Assembly (NCBI RefSeq): GCF_005938215.1
Contig: NZ_VCPD01000005.1
Location: forward strand, 62,001-126,000
DNA: 64,000 nucleotides
Reading direction: 5' to 3'
DNA from: Ruegeria sediminis
GTDB taxonomy: Bacteria > Pseudomonadota > Alphaproteobacteria > Rhodobacterales > Rhodobacteraceae
In this document: positions 1-8,943 of the stretch, one piece after another
Numbering within the stretch: the first letter of the stretch is position 1
Layout: each line of letters starts with the position of its first letter
Position numbers and translations under genes: made by a program
The notes under the pieces: model-generated
Seen by the model: the letters and a program-made list of their open reading frames with translations, nothing else
Database searches by the model: none
What the model was told of the DNA's origin: nothing

Positions 1-659
1 AGCTTGAAAAGCTCTCGGTGTCGGACGGTTTGCGGGCGGTGAAATTCGCCGAAGTCGTGGTCGTCCTGCTGGACGCCGCCATCCCCTTCGAACAGCAGGA
101 TCTGCGGATCGCCGACCTGGCCGAGCGCGAAGGCCGCGCCGTCGTGGTCGCGGTCAACAAATGGGACGTGGAAGAGCACAGGCAGGAGAAGCTGCGCGAG
201 CTCAAGGAGGCTTTCGAACGCCTGTTGCCACAGCTGCGGGGCGCCCCGCTGGTGACGGTATCGGCAAAGACGGGCAGGGGCCTTGACCGCCTGCACGACG
301 CCATCCTGCGGGCCCATGACGTATGGAACCGCCGGGTACCGACCGCCGCGCTGAACCGGTGGCTCACAGGCATGCTGGAGCAGCATCCGCCGCCGGCGCC
401 GCAGGGCAAGCGGATCAAGCTGCGCTACATGACCCAGGCCAAGACCCGGCCGCCCGGCTTCGTCGTCATGTGCTCGCATCCGGACAAGATGCCGGCCAGC
501 TATTCGCGCTATCTGGTCAACGGCCTGCGCGAGGATTTCGACATGCCCGGCACTCCGATCCGGCTGACCCTGCGCGGGCAGGGTGACAAGAACCCCTACA
601 AGGGACGGCGCAAGAAGAACGCAGGCGCGCTGGCCAAGCACCTCAAAGGCAAGGGGTAA
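1..659 (+). CDS. der: Ribosome biogenesis GTPase Der, C-terminal part (5' truncated by window edge)
   Basis: Der (EngA) is a double-GTPase that acts in maturation of the 50S ribosomal subunit. The frame is open to the left window edge, so the first GTPase domain and the start of the second lie outside. What remains is the end of the second G domain, with the G4 motif NKWD and the G5 motif SAKTG, followed by the C-terminal KH-like domain (about the last 100 residues) and a basic Gly/Lys tail (GRRKKN). The GTG at 18 is internal and not a start. The gene ends with TAA. Identity is secure from domain order; only the N-terminal half cannot be judged. Confidence 0.93.
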   Translation, partial: LEKLSVSDGLRAVKFAEVVVVLLDAAIPFEQQDLRIADLAEREGRAVVVAVNKWDVEEHRQEKLRELKEAFERLLPQLRGAPLVTVSAKTGRGLDRLHDAILRAHDVWNRRVPTAALNRWLTGMLEQHPPPAPQGKRIKLRYMTQAKTRPPGFVVMCSHPDKMPASYSRYLVNGLREDFDMPGTPIRLTLRGQGDKNPYKGRRKKNAGALAKHLKGKG

Positions 660-821
660 CCTCGTCAATTCGCGGAATTTTTGCGAGCAGGGCGTGACAT
701 TGCCCTGCTCATGGCGTTAGCATTCGCCTGCGCGACGGTTCATGCGCGGGCGGCTTGTTCCGGGACGAGCCGCGCCTATCTTGCAACGAAGTTTGACCGG
801 GCCATCGTGAGGGCGGGCGGC

Positions 822-1808
822 ATGGATCTGAGGGCATATACACGACAATACGCGGTGCAGGACAACCGGCGCGCCGCTTTCAGCTACTTCGGAACCTTCG
901 CCGTCTACTTTACGGCGCTGTGGCTGGCGACCACCCATGTGGACAAGTGGTACGTATTGATCCCCGCCGGGGTTGTGTTCGCCTTTTGCGCCGTGCGCCT
1001 CTACGTGTTGCAGCACGATTGCGGGCATCACTCGCTGTTCGAGACCCGGCAGCAGAACGAATGGGCAGGCCATGTGCTGTCGCCCTTCACTTTCGCGCCG
1101 TTCGAGGTGATGAAGCAGAACCACAACCTGCACCATGCGGGAGTCGGCAATCTGGAGCATCGCGAAACCGGCGAGATCCATACCATGACCTTGCGGGAAT
1201 GGCACAAGGCGGACTGGAAGACACGCCTGATCTACCGCATGTATCGCAATCCGTTCTTCCTGGTGCCGATCGGGGCGCTGTTCACCTATTTCATCCGCTA
1301 CCGATGGCCGAAGAACACAACCCGCTTCGGGGCCAAAGGGGTGCTGCTGCACAACCTGTCGATCGTGGTGATGCTTTGGCTCCTCTATCTCGTTGCGGGG
1401 ACCACCGGCGTTCTGGTCTGGATCGGGTTTTCCTTCCTCGGCGGCATGATCGGAGTGTTCCTCGTCTATCTGCAGCACAATTTCGAGGATACCTACTGGG
1501 ACCGCCGCCCGGATCTTGACCCGCAACTGGCAGCCTTGCAGGGCTCTTCGGCCCTGGATTTCGGCTGGTGGTTCGACGCGGCGGTGGCCTGCATCACGCT
1601 GCATGACATTCACCATTTCAACGCGCGGATCCCCTCGTACCGGCTTCGGGCGTGCCATTACAACCTGCCGCCCGAATACACTCCGCGCCGCATTAAGTTC
1701 CCCGAGGCGGTGGCCGCCTTGAATCTCAAGCTGTGGGACGAAGACGCGAAGCGGCTGGTCCCGTTTCCGAGAGAAGTTCGGAACCCCAACCTGGCCCAAA
1801 CCGGCTGA
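822..1808 (+). CDS. Membrane fatty acid desaturase
   Basis: This is an integral-membrane di-iron desaturase, probably introducing a double bond into an acyl-lipid or acyl chain at the cytoplasmic membrane. The three histidine boxes of the family are present: HDCGHH at residues 65-70, HNLHH at 101-105 and HDIHHF at 261-266, separated by hydrophobic segments. The frame is open further upstream, but the ATG at 822 is preferred because a purine-rich AGGGCGGG precedes it and the protein then starts at the usual distance from the first box (328 residues). The regiospecificity (delta-12/omega-6 like or other) cannot be told from the sequence. It stands alone between der and a histone-like gene. Confidence 0.88.
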   Translation: MDLRAYTRQYAVQDNRRAAFSYFGTFAVYFTALWLATTHVDKWYVLIPAGVVFAFCAVRLYVLQHDCGHHSLFETRQQNEWAGHVLSPFTFAPFEVMKQNHNLHHAGVGNLEHRETGEIHTMTLREWHKADWKTRLIYRMYRNPFFLVPIGALFTYFIRYRWPKNTTRFGAKGVLLHNLSIVVMLWLLYLVAGTTGVLVWIGFSFLGGMIGVFLVYLQHNFEDTYWDRRPDLDPQLAALQGSSALDFGWWFDAAVACITLHDIHHFNARIPSYRLRACHYNLPPEYTPRRIKFPEAVAALNLKLWDEDAKRLVPFPREVRNPNLAQTG

Positions 1809-1910
1809 AGCCGTCTGCACGGCGCGGGGGCCTCGGGTCGCCAGCTGAAGGTACGTGGTGCCTGCCCAAAAAAACGTGAAACTGAACGAGAGACAAGGAA
1901 AGGTCCGGAA

Positions 1911-2453
1911 ATGAAACCAGTCACGGATGTGCGCGGAGTAGGAAAGGCGCTGGGAGAGGTTCTGATCGCCCACGGGTACAAGACAGCGGCCGACCTGGCC
2001 GGCGCGACACCTGAACAACTGGTTAAGGTTCCCCGCATCGGAACGGCCCGCGCACCTGTCCTGATCGCGGCCGCGAAGGAACTTTTGGCCGCGCCGGCGC
2101 CAGCGACGTCGCCCGTGCGCCGCACTTCGGCGCGCAAACCTGCGGGCCGAAAAACTGCCGGAGGGCGCAAGGCGGCTGAGCGCAGGACCACGCCCCAAAC
2201 CGTGAAACGGGCCGCCTCGGCACCCAAACCCGTAGAGGACGGCCCGGATGCCGAAGCCCTCGCCGCGGCGGAAGCGAAAGCCAAGAAGGAAGCCAAGGCA
2301 AAGGCCAAGGCCAAAAAGGCGGCGAAGAAAAAACAGGAAATCGAGGCCAAGTTCAAAAAGGCCAAGGAAAAGGTCAAGACGAAGTCCAAGAAGGACAAAA
2401 AAGACAAGAAGAAAAAGAAGAACAAGAAGAATAAGAAAAAGGCGAAGGAGTAA
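1911..2453 (+). CDS. Helix-hairpin-helix protein with long lysine-rich tail
   Basis: Function not established. Residues 1-60 form a helix-hairpin-helix module of the kind that binds DNA without sequence specificity (VRGVGKALGEVL, then VPRIGTARAPVL). Residues 65-110 are an Ala/Pro/Arg linker. The last ~65 residues are almost entirely Lys and Ala, ending in runs of KKDKK and KNKKN, much like the tails of histone H1-like proteins. The overall length is 180 residues. I infer a nucleoid-associated or DNA/RNA-compacting role. The start ATG follows GGAAAGGTCCGGAA. A hairpin terminator follows within 70 bases. Confidence 0.75.
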   Translation: MKPVTDVRGVGKALGEVLIAHGYKTAADLAGATPEQLVKVPRIGTARAPVLIAAAKELLAAPAPATSPVRRTSARKPAGRKTAGGRKAAERRTTPQTVKRAASAPKPVEDGPDAEALAAAEAKAKKEAKAKAKAKKAAKKKQEIEAKFKKAKEKVKTKSKKDKKDKKKKKNKKNKKKAKE

Positions 2454-2492
2454 TCACCGTTCGCCTCTTCGCCCCTTCAACATTCAAGCCGG

Positions 2493-2520
2493 AGCCGGAT
2501 GTCCGGCTGCCGGTTTTCTT
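2493..2520 (+). terminator. Terminator between the HhH-lysine gene and serS
   Basis: The arms AGCCGGA and TCCGGCT (2493-2508) form a short stem, followed by GCCGGTTTTCTT. It lies in the convergent gap after the lysine-tail gene and just past the end of serS. Confidence 0.55.
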
Positions 2521-3811
2521 ATGCCAAAGTGCCGTCCAGTTGCAGCGTCAGCTTGCCGCCCAGGTACGGCGACAGAACCTCGGGCAGCGAAACGGTGCCG
2601 TCTTCGTTCTGGCCGTTCTCTAGCACGGCGATCAGGCACCGGCCGACGGCCAGACCTGAACCGTTCAAGGTATGCACATATTCCGGCTTGCCGCCGCCTT
2701 CGGGACGGAAACGTGCGTTCATGCGGCGGGCCTGGAAATCACCGCAGGTCGAAACCGAGCTGATCTCGCGATAAGTGTTCTGCCCCGGAATCCATGCTTC
2801 GATGTCATAGGTGCGCCGCGCGCCAAATCCCATGTCGCCGGTGCACAGGACGACGGTGCGATAGGGGATGCCCAGCTTTTCCAGGATACCCTCGGCACAG
2901 CGCAACATGCGCTTCTGTTCGTCGTCGGATTTGTCCGGATGGGTGATCGACACCATCTCGACCTTCTCGAACTGGTGCTGCCGCAGCATCCCGCGCGTGT
3001 CCTTGCCCGCCGATCCGGCCTCGGACCGGAAACACAGCGAGTGCGCGGTGTATCGGCGGGGCAGATAGCTTTCCTCGACGATGCTGTCGTTGACGATGTT
3101 GGTCAGCGACACTTCGGACGTGGGGATCAGCCACCAGCCTTCGCGGGTCTGATAGCTGTCTTCGCCGAACTTCGGCAATTGCCCGGTGCCGTACATCATT
3201 TCGGACAGGACCAGAACCGGACCATTGACCTCGGTCAGCCCGTTCTCGGTGGTATGGGTGTCCAGCATGAACTGCGCCAGCGCCCGGTGGATGCGCGCCA
3301 CTGCGCCCGACAGAAGCACGAAGCGCGAGCCGGACAGCTTGGCCGCCGTTTCGAAATCCATGCCGTTCTTGACGCATTCGATCTCGTAGTGCTCTTTCGG
3401 TGCAAAACTGAATTCGCGCGGCGTACCCCAGCGGTTCACTTCGACGTTGTCATTCTCGTCCTTGCCATCCGGCACGTCGTCGGCCGGCAGGTTGGCGATA
3501 CGAGACATCTGATCCGCCAACAGCGCGTCCAGATCCTTGGCCTCGGTCTGCATCCGGGCCACTTCGGCCTTCTTTTCGGCCACCAAGGCGCGGAGACGCT
3601 CGAATTCGGCCTCGTCGCCGTTGGCCTTGGCCGCGCCGACCGCTTTGCTGGCCTTGTTCTGCTCGGCCTGCGCGGTTTCGGCGGCCAGAATCTTGGCGCG
3701 GCGGGATTCGTCCAGCCTCAGCAGGTCCGACGACACCGGCGCATCCCCGCGGCGCGCAAGCGCGGCATCGAAGGCGGCTGGATTTTCGCGGATGATGCGG
3801 ATGTCGTGCAT
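2519..3811 (-). CDS. serS: Serine--tRNA ligase
   Basis: Seryl-tRNA synthetase charges tRNA-Ser in the cytoplasm. The protein has 430 residues: an N-terminal long antiparallel coiled-coil arm (about residues 25-105, alternating Lys/Glu/Ala) that contacts the tRNA long variable arm, then a class II catalytic core. Motif 2 is seen around [14 protein letters not shown] and motif 3 around [10 protein letters not shown] near the C terminus. The ATG at 3811 was chosen because the protein then begins [10 protein letters not shown], the standard family start; an upstream in-frame extension has no family support. It is convergent with the HhH-lysine gene. Confidence 0.97.
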   Translation of the reverse strand: MHDIRIIRENPAAFDAALARRGDAPVSSDLLRLDESRRAKILAAETAQAEQNKASKAVGAAKANGDEAEFERLRALVAEKKAEVARMQTEAKDLDALLADQMSRIANLPADDVPDGKDENDNVEVNRWGTPREFSFAPKEHYEIECVKNGMDFETAAKLSGSRFVLLSGAVARIHRALAQFMLDTHTTENGLTEVNGPVLVLSEMMYGTGQLPKFGEDSYQTREGWWLIPTSEVSLTNIVNDSIVEESYLPRRYTAHSLCFRSEAGSAGKDTRGMLRQHQFEKVEMVSITHPDKSDDEQKRMLRCAEGILEKLGIPYRTVVLCTGDMGFGARRTYDIEAWIPGQNTYREISSVSTCGDFQARRMNARFRPEGGGKPEYVHTLNGSGLAVGRCLIAVLENGQNEDGTVSLPEVLSPYLGGKLTLQLDGTLA

Positions 3812-3905
3812 GGGTCGGATCCTTGAACGGTGATTCACTGGATCCGGTTATGCACCATCTGCGGGGCGGGGTGTAGCGCCGCCAACCTTGTCGGGGGCAA
3901 GAAAA

Positions 3906-3930
3906 GGACCGGCCGTTGCCGACCGGTCCC
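3906..3930 (-). terminator. Terminator downstream of the SET-domain gene
   Basis: The arms GGACCGG (3906-3912) and CCGGTCC (3923-3929) form a stem that is followed on the minus strand by TTTTC. It sits just downstream of the SET gene stop codon and upstream of serS. Confidence 0.65.
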
Positions 3931-3938
3931 TGCCTTGT

Positions 3939-4355
3939 TCAGTGGGTCGTGGAATGCAGGCCGCCGACCCGGTGACGCGGAGGTTGCAACACGATCTCGC
4001 CGGTATGAAAATCGGAATAGTCGCAGGTCAGTTCGGTGCCGGCCGGAATGTCCTGCGCGGCGATCCCGCGCAGGCCGTCCGAGAAATCGAGGTTGGGGTA
4101 CATGGCGTGGTTGATGAAGCGCGCCTCGTCACCGAACAGCATCATGTAGCCCGGCCGGTCCATGTCGGGGAAGCTGTAGCGTTCCAAAAAGTCCCGCGCG
4201 GGTGCATCGACCGTGTCGAGCTTGGTCATTGGATAGACCAGATCCAGCATCCGGTCATAGCGCCAGACCTGGTCGCCCTTGGCGATGTCGTCATGGCAAA
4301 ATAGCCCCAGCCCTTCGATCTGCGAGGGGGCAAGATAGCAGCGCACCATCAGCAT
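3939..4355 (-). CDS. Small SET-domain protein (protein-lysine methyltransferase family)
   Basis: A 138-residue protein made of little more than a SET domain. The SET signature motifs are visible: IEGLGLFC near residue 13, FINHAMYPN (the NHxxxPN motif of the S-adenosylmethionine site) in the middle and ELTCDYSDF near the C terminus. No cysteine-rich pre- or post-SET region is present, which is usual for bacterial members. The substrate is unknown; it may be a ribosomal or nucleoid protein. The gene is transcribed away from yajC with its own terminator downstream. Confidence 0.8.
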   Translation of the reverse strand: MLMVRCYLAPSQIEGLGLFCHDDIAKGDQVWRYDRMLDLVYPMTKLDTVDAPARDFLERYSFPDMDRPGYMMLFGDEARFINHAMYPNLDFSDGLRGIAAQDIPAGTELTCDYSDFHTGEIVLQPPRHRVGGLHSTTH

Positions 4356-4788
4356 GCGCCTCTTCCTTCTTGTGAGAAATGGCCGGGCCGCCTTCCGGAC
4401 CGGAAAGTGGGGCGAAACCCCGCGCTCGGCGGCTTGCGCGACGCCAAGCTAAGCGCCGAATCGCCAGATTTTGCAACATGATTCGCAAGGCGCGCCGCCC
4501 ATCCCGCAAGAAATCCAGCCGTTTCGCGCCCGAAAGGTGCGGCCCAGCAACGCACCGGCCGGCAATGGGCTGACCGGAAAGAAACGGAGGATCGATCGCA
4601 TGCTCCGCCTCACCTGATCCGAAAGCGAACCGGGCGCATGCCAGCGACGTTCGAGTGCATCCGAACATCGTTGCTTTGACGTCCCTTCGCCGTCCCGACG
4701 GCATTGCTTGCAAACCCCCTGTGCAACGCATAGGTTCCCGCCAAATTCGCGGGGAAACCTCCCCAACATCTGAACAAAGGAATATCCC
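4356..4788. other. Gene-free intergenic region upstream of yajC
   Basis: About 430 bases without a credible coding frame on either strand. It separates the divergent SET-domain gene and yajC, so it must hold both promoters. The only clear elements are the yajC promoter at 4708-4736 and a hairpin at 4732-4760. A GTTCGAG near 4650 was checked as a tRNA T-loop, but it lacks pairing flanks. Confidence 0.6.
4708..4736 (+). promoter_or_regulatory. Predicted sigma-70-type promoter of yajC-secDF
   Basis: TTGCAA at 4708-4713 and TAGGTT at 4731-4736 are separated by 17 bases. The -35 box is good and the -10 box is poor. It lies about 50 bases upstream of the yajC start. Confidence 0.4.
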
Positions 4789-5073
4789 ATGGAAGGTGGC
4801 GCAATCGCCCAGTTTCTCCCGCTGATCCTGATCTTCGCGATCATGTATTTCCTGCTGATCCGCCCGCAGCAGAAGAAGGTGAAAGAGCACCAGGCCATGG
4901 TCGAGGCATTGCGCCGCGGCGATCAGGTCGTGACCCAGGGCGGTCTGATCGGCAAGGTGGCCAAGGTCAAGGAAGACGGCGAACTGGAAGTCGAGATCGC
5001 CGAAGGCGTCAAGGTCCGCGTGGTCCGTTCGACCATCGCCCAGGTTCTGAACAAGACCGAGCCGGCGAAGTAA
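4789..5073 (+). CDS. yajC: Preprotein translocase subunit YajC
   Basis: YajC is the small accessory subunit of the SecDF-YajC complex at the inner membrane. The 94-residue protein has one N-terminal membrane segment (about residues 8-26, FLPLILIFAIMYFLLI) followed by RPQQKKVKEHQ and a soluble domain with VTQGGLIGKVAKV, all family hallmarks. The start ATG follows AAAGGAATATCCC. It is the first gene of a yajC-secD-secF unit, with secD starting 33 bases downstream. Confidence 0.96.
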   Translation: MEGGAIAQFLPLILIFAIMYFLLIRPQQKKVKEHQAMVEALRRGDQVVTQGGLIGKVAKVKEDGELEVEIAEGVKVRVVRSTIAQVLNKTEPAK

Positions 5074-5106
5074 CTTCGTCCGTCAAACTCTTGAAAAGGC
5101 AGGGCA

Positions 5107-6768
5107 ATGCTGCAAATCGACACCTGGAAGCGGGTTCTGATCTGGCTGGTCTGCGTGGCCGGTCTGCTGATGGCCCTGCCAAACGCGTTCTATACCCGCG
5201 TCGAACAGTCCAACGACGCAAGGGCGGCAATCGAACTGGGCAATGACAGCCCGGCCCTGCAGGCGGAAGCCGATGAATGGCCAAGCTGGATGCCGTCTTC
5301 GCTGGTCAATCTGGGGCTCGATCTGCGGGGCGGCGCGCATCTGCTGGCCGAGGTGCAGGTCGGTGACGTCTACGAATCCCGGATGGAGGCCATGTGGCCG
5401 GAAATCCGCGACGCCCTGCGGGACGAACGGACGACTGTCGGCACGATCCGCAAGCAGCCTTCGGCGCCGGACGAGATTCGCGTGAAGATCAGCCAGCCCG
5501 AAGGCATGACCCGCGCCGTCGAGGTGGTGCGCGGCCTGTCGCGTCCGATCCAGACCCTGACCGGAGCCGGCGCGTCGGATATCGATGTTCGCGCCGATGG
5601 AGACACCATCGTCGTCCAACTGTCCGAGGCGGAAAAGCTGGCCTCGGATGACCGCACCGTTCGGCAGGCGCTCGAGATCGTGCGCCGCCGGATCGACGAA
5701 GTAGGCACCCGCGAACCCACGATCCAGCGTCAGGGCGCGGACCGCATCCTGATCCAGGTGCCTGGCATCGGCAGCGCTTCGGAGCTGAAGGAAATCATCG
5801 GAACCACTGCGCAGCTGACCTTCAACCCGGTCGTGTCGCGCGGATCCGATCCGGATGCCCCCGCAGGCGTCGACGAAAAGGTAATCCCGTCGCTGGACGA
5901 AGAAGGCGTCTACTACACCATCGAATCCGCCCCGGTCGTGACCGGCGAGGAACTGGTGGACGCGCAGCCGGCATTCGACCAGAATGGCCGGCCGGCGGTG
6001 AACTTCCGTTTCAACACCTCCGGCGCGCGCAAGTTCGGCGACTATACCCGCGACAATGTCGGTGCGCCCTTTGCCATCGTTCTTGACGACGAGGTGATCT
6101 CGGCGCCGGTGATCCAGTCGCACATCCCCGGCGGTTCGGGCATCATCACCGGTCGCTTCACCGTCGAGGAAAGCACCAATCTGGCCGTTCTGCTGCGCGC
6201 GGGGGCGCTGCCCGCCGGGCTGGAATTCCTCGAAGAACGCACGATCGGTCCGGAACTGGGCCAGGACAGCATCGATGCGGGCAAGGTGGCGACCATCGTA
6301 GCCTTCGCCGCCGTTCTGACATACATGGCGCTGAGCTACGGCCTGTTCGGCATCTTCGCCAATCTTGCGCTGATCATCAACGTGGGCTTGATCTTTGGGC
6401 TGCTGTCCCTGATCGGGGCGACGCTGACCCTGCCTGGCATCGCGGGGATCGTGCTGACCGTCGGCATGGCGGTGGACGCCAACGTGCTGGTCTTCGAACG
6501 CATCCGCGAAGAACTCAAGACCGCCAAAGGCCCGGCCCGCGCCATCGAACTTGGCTACGAAAAGGCGCTGTCGGCCATCCTTGACGCCAACGTCACCACC
6601 TTCATCACGGCGGTGATCCTTTTCGCAATGGGATCGGGTCCGGTGCGGGGCTTTTCCATCACCCTGGGATTGGGCATCATCACGTCGGTCTTCACCGCGA
6701 TTTTCGTGACGCGAACGATGATCGTGATGTGGTTTGAACGCCGCCGCCCCAAGACGATCGAGGTTTGA
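5107..6768 (+). CDS. secD: Protein translocase subunit SecD
   Basis: SecD uses the proton gradient to pull translocated proteins out of the SecYEG channel on the periplasmic side. The protein has 553 residues, with one membrane segment at residues 8-27, the conserved D1 motif (LGLDLRGGAHLL, about residue 65-76), a large periplasmic domain, and five C-terminal membrane segments from about residue 395 containing GMAVDANVLVFERIREE. Its length fits the alphaproteobacterial family. It is followed directly by secF; the secF start lies one base beyond the secD stop. Confidence 0.97.
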   Translation: MLQIDTWKRVLIWLVCVAGLLMALPNAFYTRVEQSNDARAAIELGNDSPALQAEADEWPSWMPSSLVNLGLDLRGGAHLLAEVQVGDVYESRMEAMWPEIRDALRDERTTVGTIRKQPSAPDEIRVKISQPEGMTRAVEVVRGLSRPIQTLTGAGASDIDVRADGDTIVVQLSEAEKLASDDRTVRQALEIVRRRIDEVGTREPTIQRQGADRILIQVPGIGSASELKEIIGTTAQLTFNPVVSRGSDPDAPAGVDEKVIPSLDEEGVYYTIESAPVVTGEELVDAQPAFDQNGRPAVNFRFNTSGARKFGDYTRDNVGAPFAIVLDDEVISAPVIQSHIPGGSGIITGRFTVEESTNLAVLLRAGALPAGLEFLEERTIGPELGQDSIDAGKVATIVAFAAVLTYMALSYGLFGIFANLALIINVGLIFGLLSLIGATLTLPGIAGIVLTVGMAVDANVLVFERIREELKTAKGPARAIELGYEKALSAILDANVTTFITAVILFAMGSGPVRGFSITLGLGIITSVFTAIFVTRTMIVMWFERRRPKTIEV

Positions 6769-6769
6769 C

Positions 6770-7738
6770 ATGAGACTGAGACTTGTTCCCAAGGAAACCT
6801 CTTTCGATTTCTTCGGTCGCTGGAAGCTGTGGCTGGGCATCTCGGCGCTGCTGATGGTGGTGGGCTTTGCCTCGTTCCTGATCCAGGGATTGAACTTTGG
6901 CATCGATTTCCGGGGCGGCACCACGATCAGAACTGAAAGCGCGCAAGCCATCGACGTGGGCGCCTATCGTGACGCCATCACTCCGCTCGATCTGGGCCAC
7001 GTGACGATCACCGAGATCTTCGACCCCACTTTCGGCCCCGACGAGAACGTGGCGATGATCCGCATTCAGGCGCAGGAAGACGCCGAGGCGGTCACTGCCC
7101 AGATCATCAGTGACGTCCTCGATGCAATGCGCGGCGTTGCGCCGGATATCGAGTTCGTGTCAGTGGAATCGGTGGGCCCGAAAGTGTCGGGCGAGTTGAT
7201 CCAGACGGCGGTCATCGCGGTCATGCTCGCGATCGCGGCGGTGTTGGTCTACATCTGGCTGCGCTTCGAATGGCAATTCGCGCTGGGCGCTGTCGCCGCG
7301 CTGGTGCATGACGTGATCCTGACCATCGGTATCTTCTCGGAACTGCAGATCCGGTTCGATCTGGCCATCATCGCGGCCCTGCTGACCATTGTCGGCTATT
7401 CGCTGAACGACACCGTGGTCGTATTCGACCGGGTGCGCGAGAACCTGCGGAAATACAAGAAGAAGGACCTGAAGGAGGTCCTGAACCTCTCGATCAACGA
7501 AACGCTGAGCCGCACGTTGATGACCTCGGTCACGACGCTGCTGGCGCTGGTCTCGCTCTACGTTCTGGGCGGCGACGTGATCCGCGGCTTTGTCTTCGCG
7601 ATGATCTGGGGCGTGATCGTGGGGACGTATTCGTCTGTCTTCGTGGCCTCGACCATCCTTTTGTGGCTGGGCGTCAAGCGGGACTGGTCGAAACCTTCGA
7701 ATACGGCCGGCAACCAGTTTGCCGACATAGATGCCTGA
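6770..7738 (+). CDS. secF: Protein translocase subunit SecF
   Basis: SecF is the partner of SecD in proton-driven protein export. It has 322 residues with the first membrane segment near residues 20-40, the family motif GIDFRGGT (about 44-51), a short periplasmic domain and five further membrane segments with YSLNDTVVVFDRVREN. The ATG at 6770 was chosen over an upstream in-frame TTG because it gives the standard start MRLRLVPKET. The stop codon overlaps the next gene by 8 bases, implying translational coupling. Confidence 0.97.
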   Translation: MRLRLVPKETSFDFFGRWKLWLGISALLMVVGFASFLIQGLNFGIDFRGGTTIRTESAQAIDVGAYRDAITPLDLGHVTITEIFDPTFGPDENVAMIRIQAQEDAEAVTAQIISDVLDAMRGVAPDIEFVSVESVGPKVSGELIQTAVIAVMLAIAAVLVYIWLRFEWQFALGAVAALVHDVILTIGIFSELQIRFDLAIIAALLTIVGYSLNDTVVVFDRVRENLRKYKKKDLKEVLNLSINETLSRTLMTSVTTLLALVSLYVLGGDVIRGFVFAMIWGVIVGTYSSVFVASTILLWLGVKRDWSKPSNTAGNQFADIDA

Positions 7739-8483
7739 GAGCTTCCTGCAGGCCCTGGCATTGCCGGGCCTCGGCTGGATGCTTTTCACCATCGGAGCCG
7801 CGGGACTTGTCCGCGGCTTCACGGGTTTCGGCACCGCAATGATCTTTGTGCCCGTGGGTACGCAGTTCCTGCCCATGGCGGACGTGGTTTTCCTGATGGC
7901 CGCTACGGGCATCTTTTCGACCTTGGCGCTGGCACCCCAGGCCTGGAGGGAATGCGACAAGGGCGAGGTCAGCACGCTGGCGCTGTCGGCCGCCGTGATG
8001 GTGCCCTTCGGCCTTTGGGCTATGGCGCAACTCGATGCGCTGACGCTGCGCTGGGTTTCAAGCGCCGTGATCGGACTGACATTGATGGCCGTCATCACCG
8101 GTTGGCGCTGGCACGGGCGGCTCGGCTGGCCGGGGCGGTTGGCGATCGGTGGCGGGGCGGGAACGGTCGGGGGCATGACCGGGCTGACGGGGCCGGTGGT
8201 CATCGTCTTCTACTTGGCCAACGCGCGCGACGTGCGGAAAGTGCGGGCCAACACGATCATCTTCCTGGCGATGCTCGACATCGTGATCGTCTTCAACATC
8301 CTTCTGGGAGGGCTTGCCGGGGTCACAACGCTATGGGTGGTCGCTCTGCTGTCGATGCCGTATCTTGTGACGACGCTTGTCGGCAAGGCGCTTTTCGATC
8401 CGTCTCTTAAAAAGCTTTACCGGCGCGCGTCATATTCCGTGATTGCCTTGGCGGTGATCTCGGGACTGCCGATCCTGGATTGA
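7731..8483 (+). CDS. TauE/SafE-family membrane permease
   Basis: A 250-residue, highly hydrophobic protein of the sulfite exporter TauE/SafE (DUF81) family, with about eight membrane segments and the glycine-rich repeats typical of the family (RGFTGFGTAMIF near the N terminus, GGGAGTVGGMTGLTGP in the second half). Family members are proposed to move sulfonates, sulfite or sulfoacetate across the inner membrane; the substrate here is unknown. It overlaps the secF stop by 8 bases and is followed 12 bases later by the Mth938-like gene. Confidence 0.85.
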   Translation: MPESFLQALALPGLGWMLFTIGAAGLVRGFTGFGTAMIFVPVGTQFLPMADVVFLMAATGIFSTLALAPQAWRECDKGEVSTLALSAAVMVPFGLWAMAQLDALTLRWVSSAVIGLTLMAVITGWRWHGRLGWPGRLAIGGGAGTVGGMTGLTGPVVIVFYLANARDVRKVRANTIIFLAMLDIVIVFNILLGGLAGVTTLWVVALLSMPYLVTTLVGKALFDPSLKKLYRRASYSVIALAVISGLPILD

Positions 8484-8495
8484 AGGAAGACGTAC

Positions 8496-8849
8496 ATGCG
8501 CCTGAATGAAATGGCTTTTTCCGGTGCCCGGCCCGTGGACGGATACGGTCCGGGGTTCTTCCGCATCGGTGGCGAAGTGCATGAGGGCTCGGTTCTGACC
8601 GGCCCGGACGGCACGCGTCCGTGGGGCGGCTACCAGGACGAGGCCGCGCTTCTGGACCTGGCCGGCGACATCGACGTGATCTTCATCGGCACCGGCAAGG
8701 AGGTGGCGCATATCCCTGCCGGTCTGCGTGCCGCGCTGGAAGGCAAGGGGCTGGGGGTCGAGATCATGAACTCGCCCGCGGCTTGCCGGACGTATAATGT
8801 ACTCCTTTCCGAAGGTCGCCGGATCGCGCTGGCCGTGCTACCAGTGTGA
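8496..8849 (+). CDS. Mth938-like (DUF498) domain protein
   Basis: A 117-residue single-domain protein of the Mth938/NDUFAF3 fold. Visible hallmarks are GYGPGFFRIGG at about residue 16-26, DVIFIGTGKE at about 60-69 and the NSPAACRTYNVLLSEGR segment near the C terminus. The mitochondrial homologue NDUFAF3 assists complex I assembly; the bacterial role is not established. It sits between secF/TauE and the ccm genes and ends at a predicted terminator. Confidence 0.85.
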   Translation: MRLNEMAFSGARPVDGYGPGFFRIGGEVHEGSVLTGPDGTRPWGGYQDEAALLDLAGDIDVIFIGTGKEVAHIPAGLRAALEGKGLGVEIMNSPAACRTYNVLLSEGRRIALAVLPV

Positions 8850-8887
8850 TGGAACCCCGTTGCGACGTCGTGACGGGGCGGCAATGC

Positions 8888-8914
8888 CGGGATGCGGCAA
8901 ATCCCGCCTTTTTC
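8888..8914 (+). terminator. Terminator after the Mth938-like gene
   Basis: The arms CGGGAT (8888-8893) and ATCCCG (8901-8906), with a 7-base loop, are followed by CCTTTTTC. It separates the secDF unit from ccmA. Confidence 0.6.
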
Positions 8915-8943
8915 CCCCGCCGGCAATGGGATAAGCGGGCTGC

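Noticed and set aside
4640-4665. GTTCGAG resembling a tRNA T-loop
   Set aside because: The flanking bases do not pair, and no acceptor stem or anticodon arm can be drawn.
5083-6951. A long minus-strand frame opposite secD
   Set aside because: secD is certain, and the opposite frame has no motif and no ribosome binding site.
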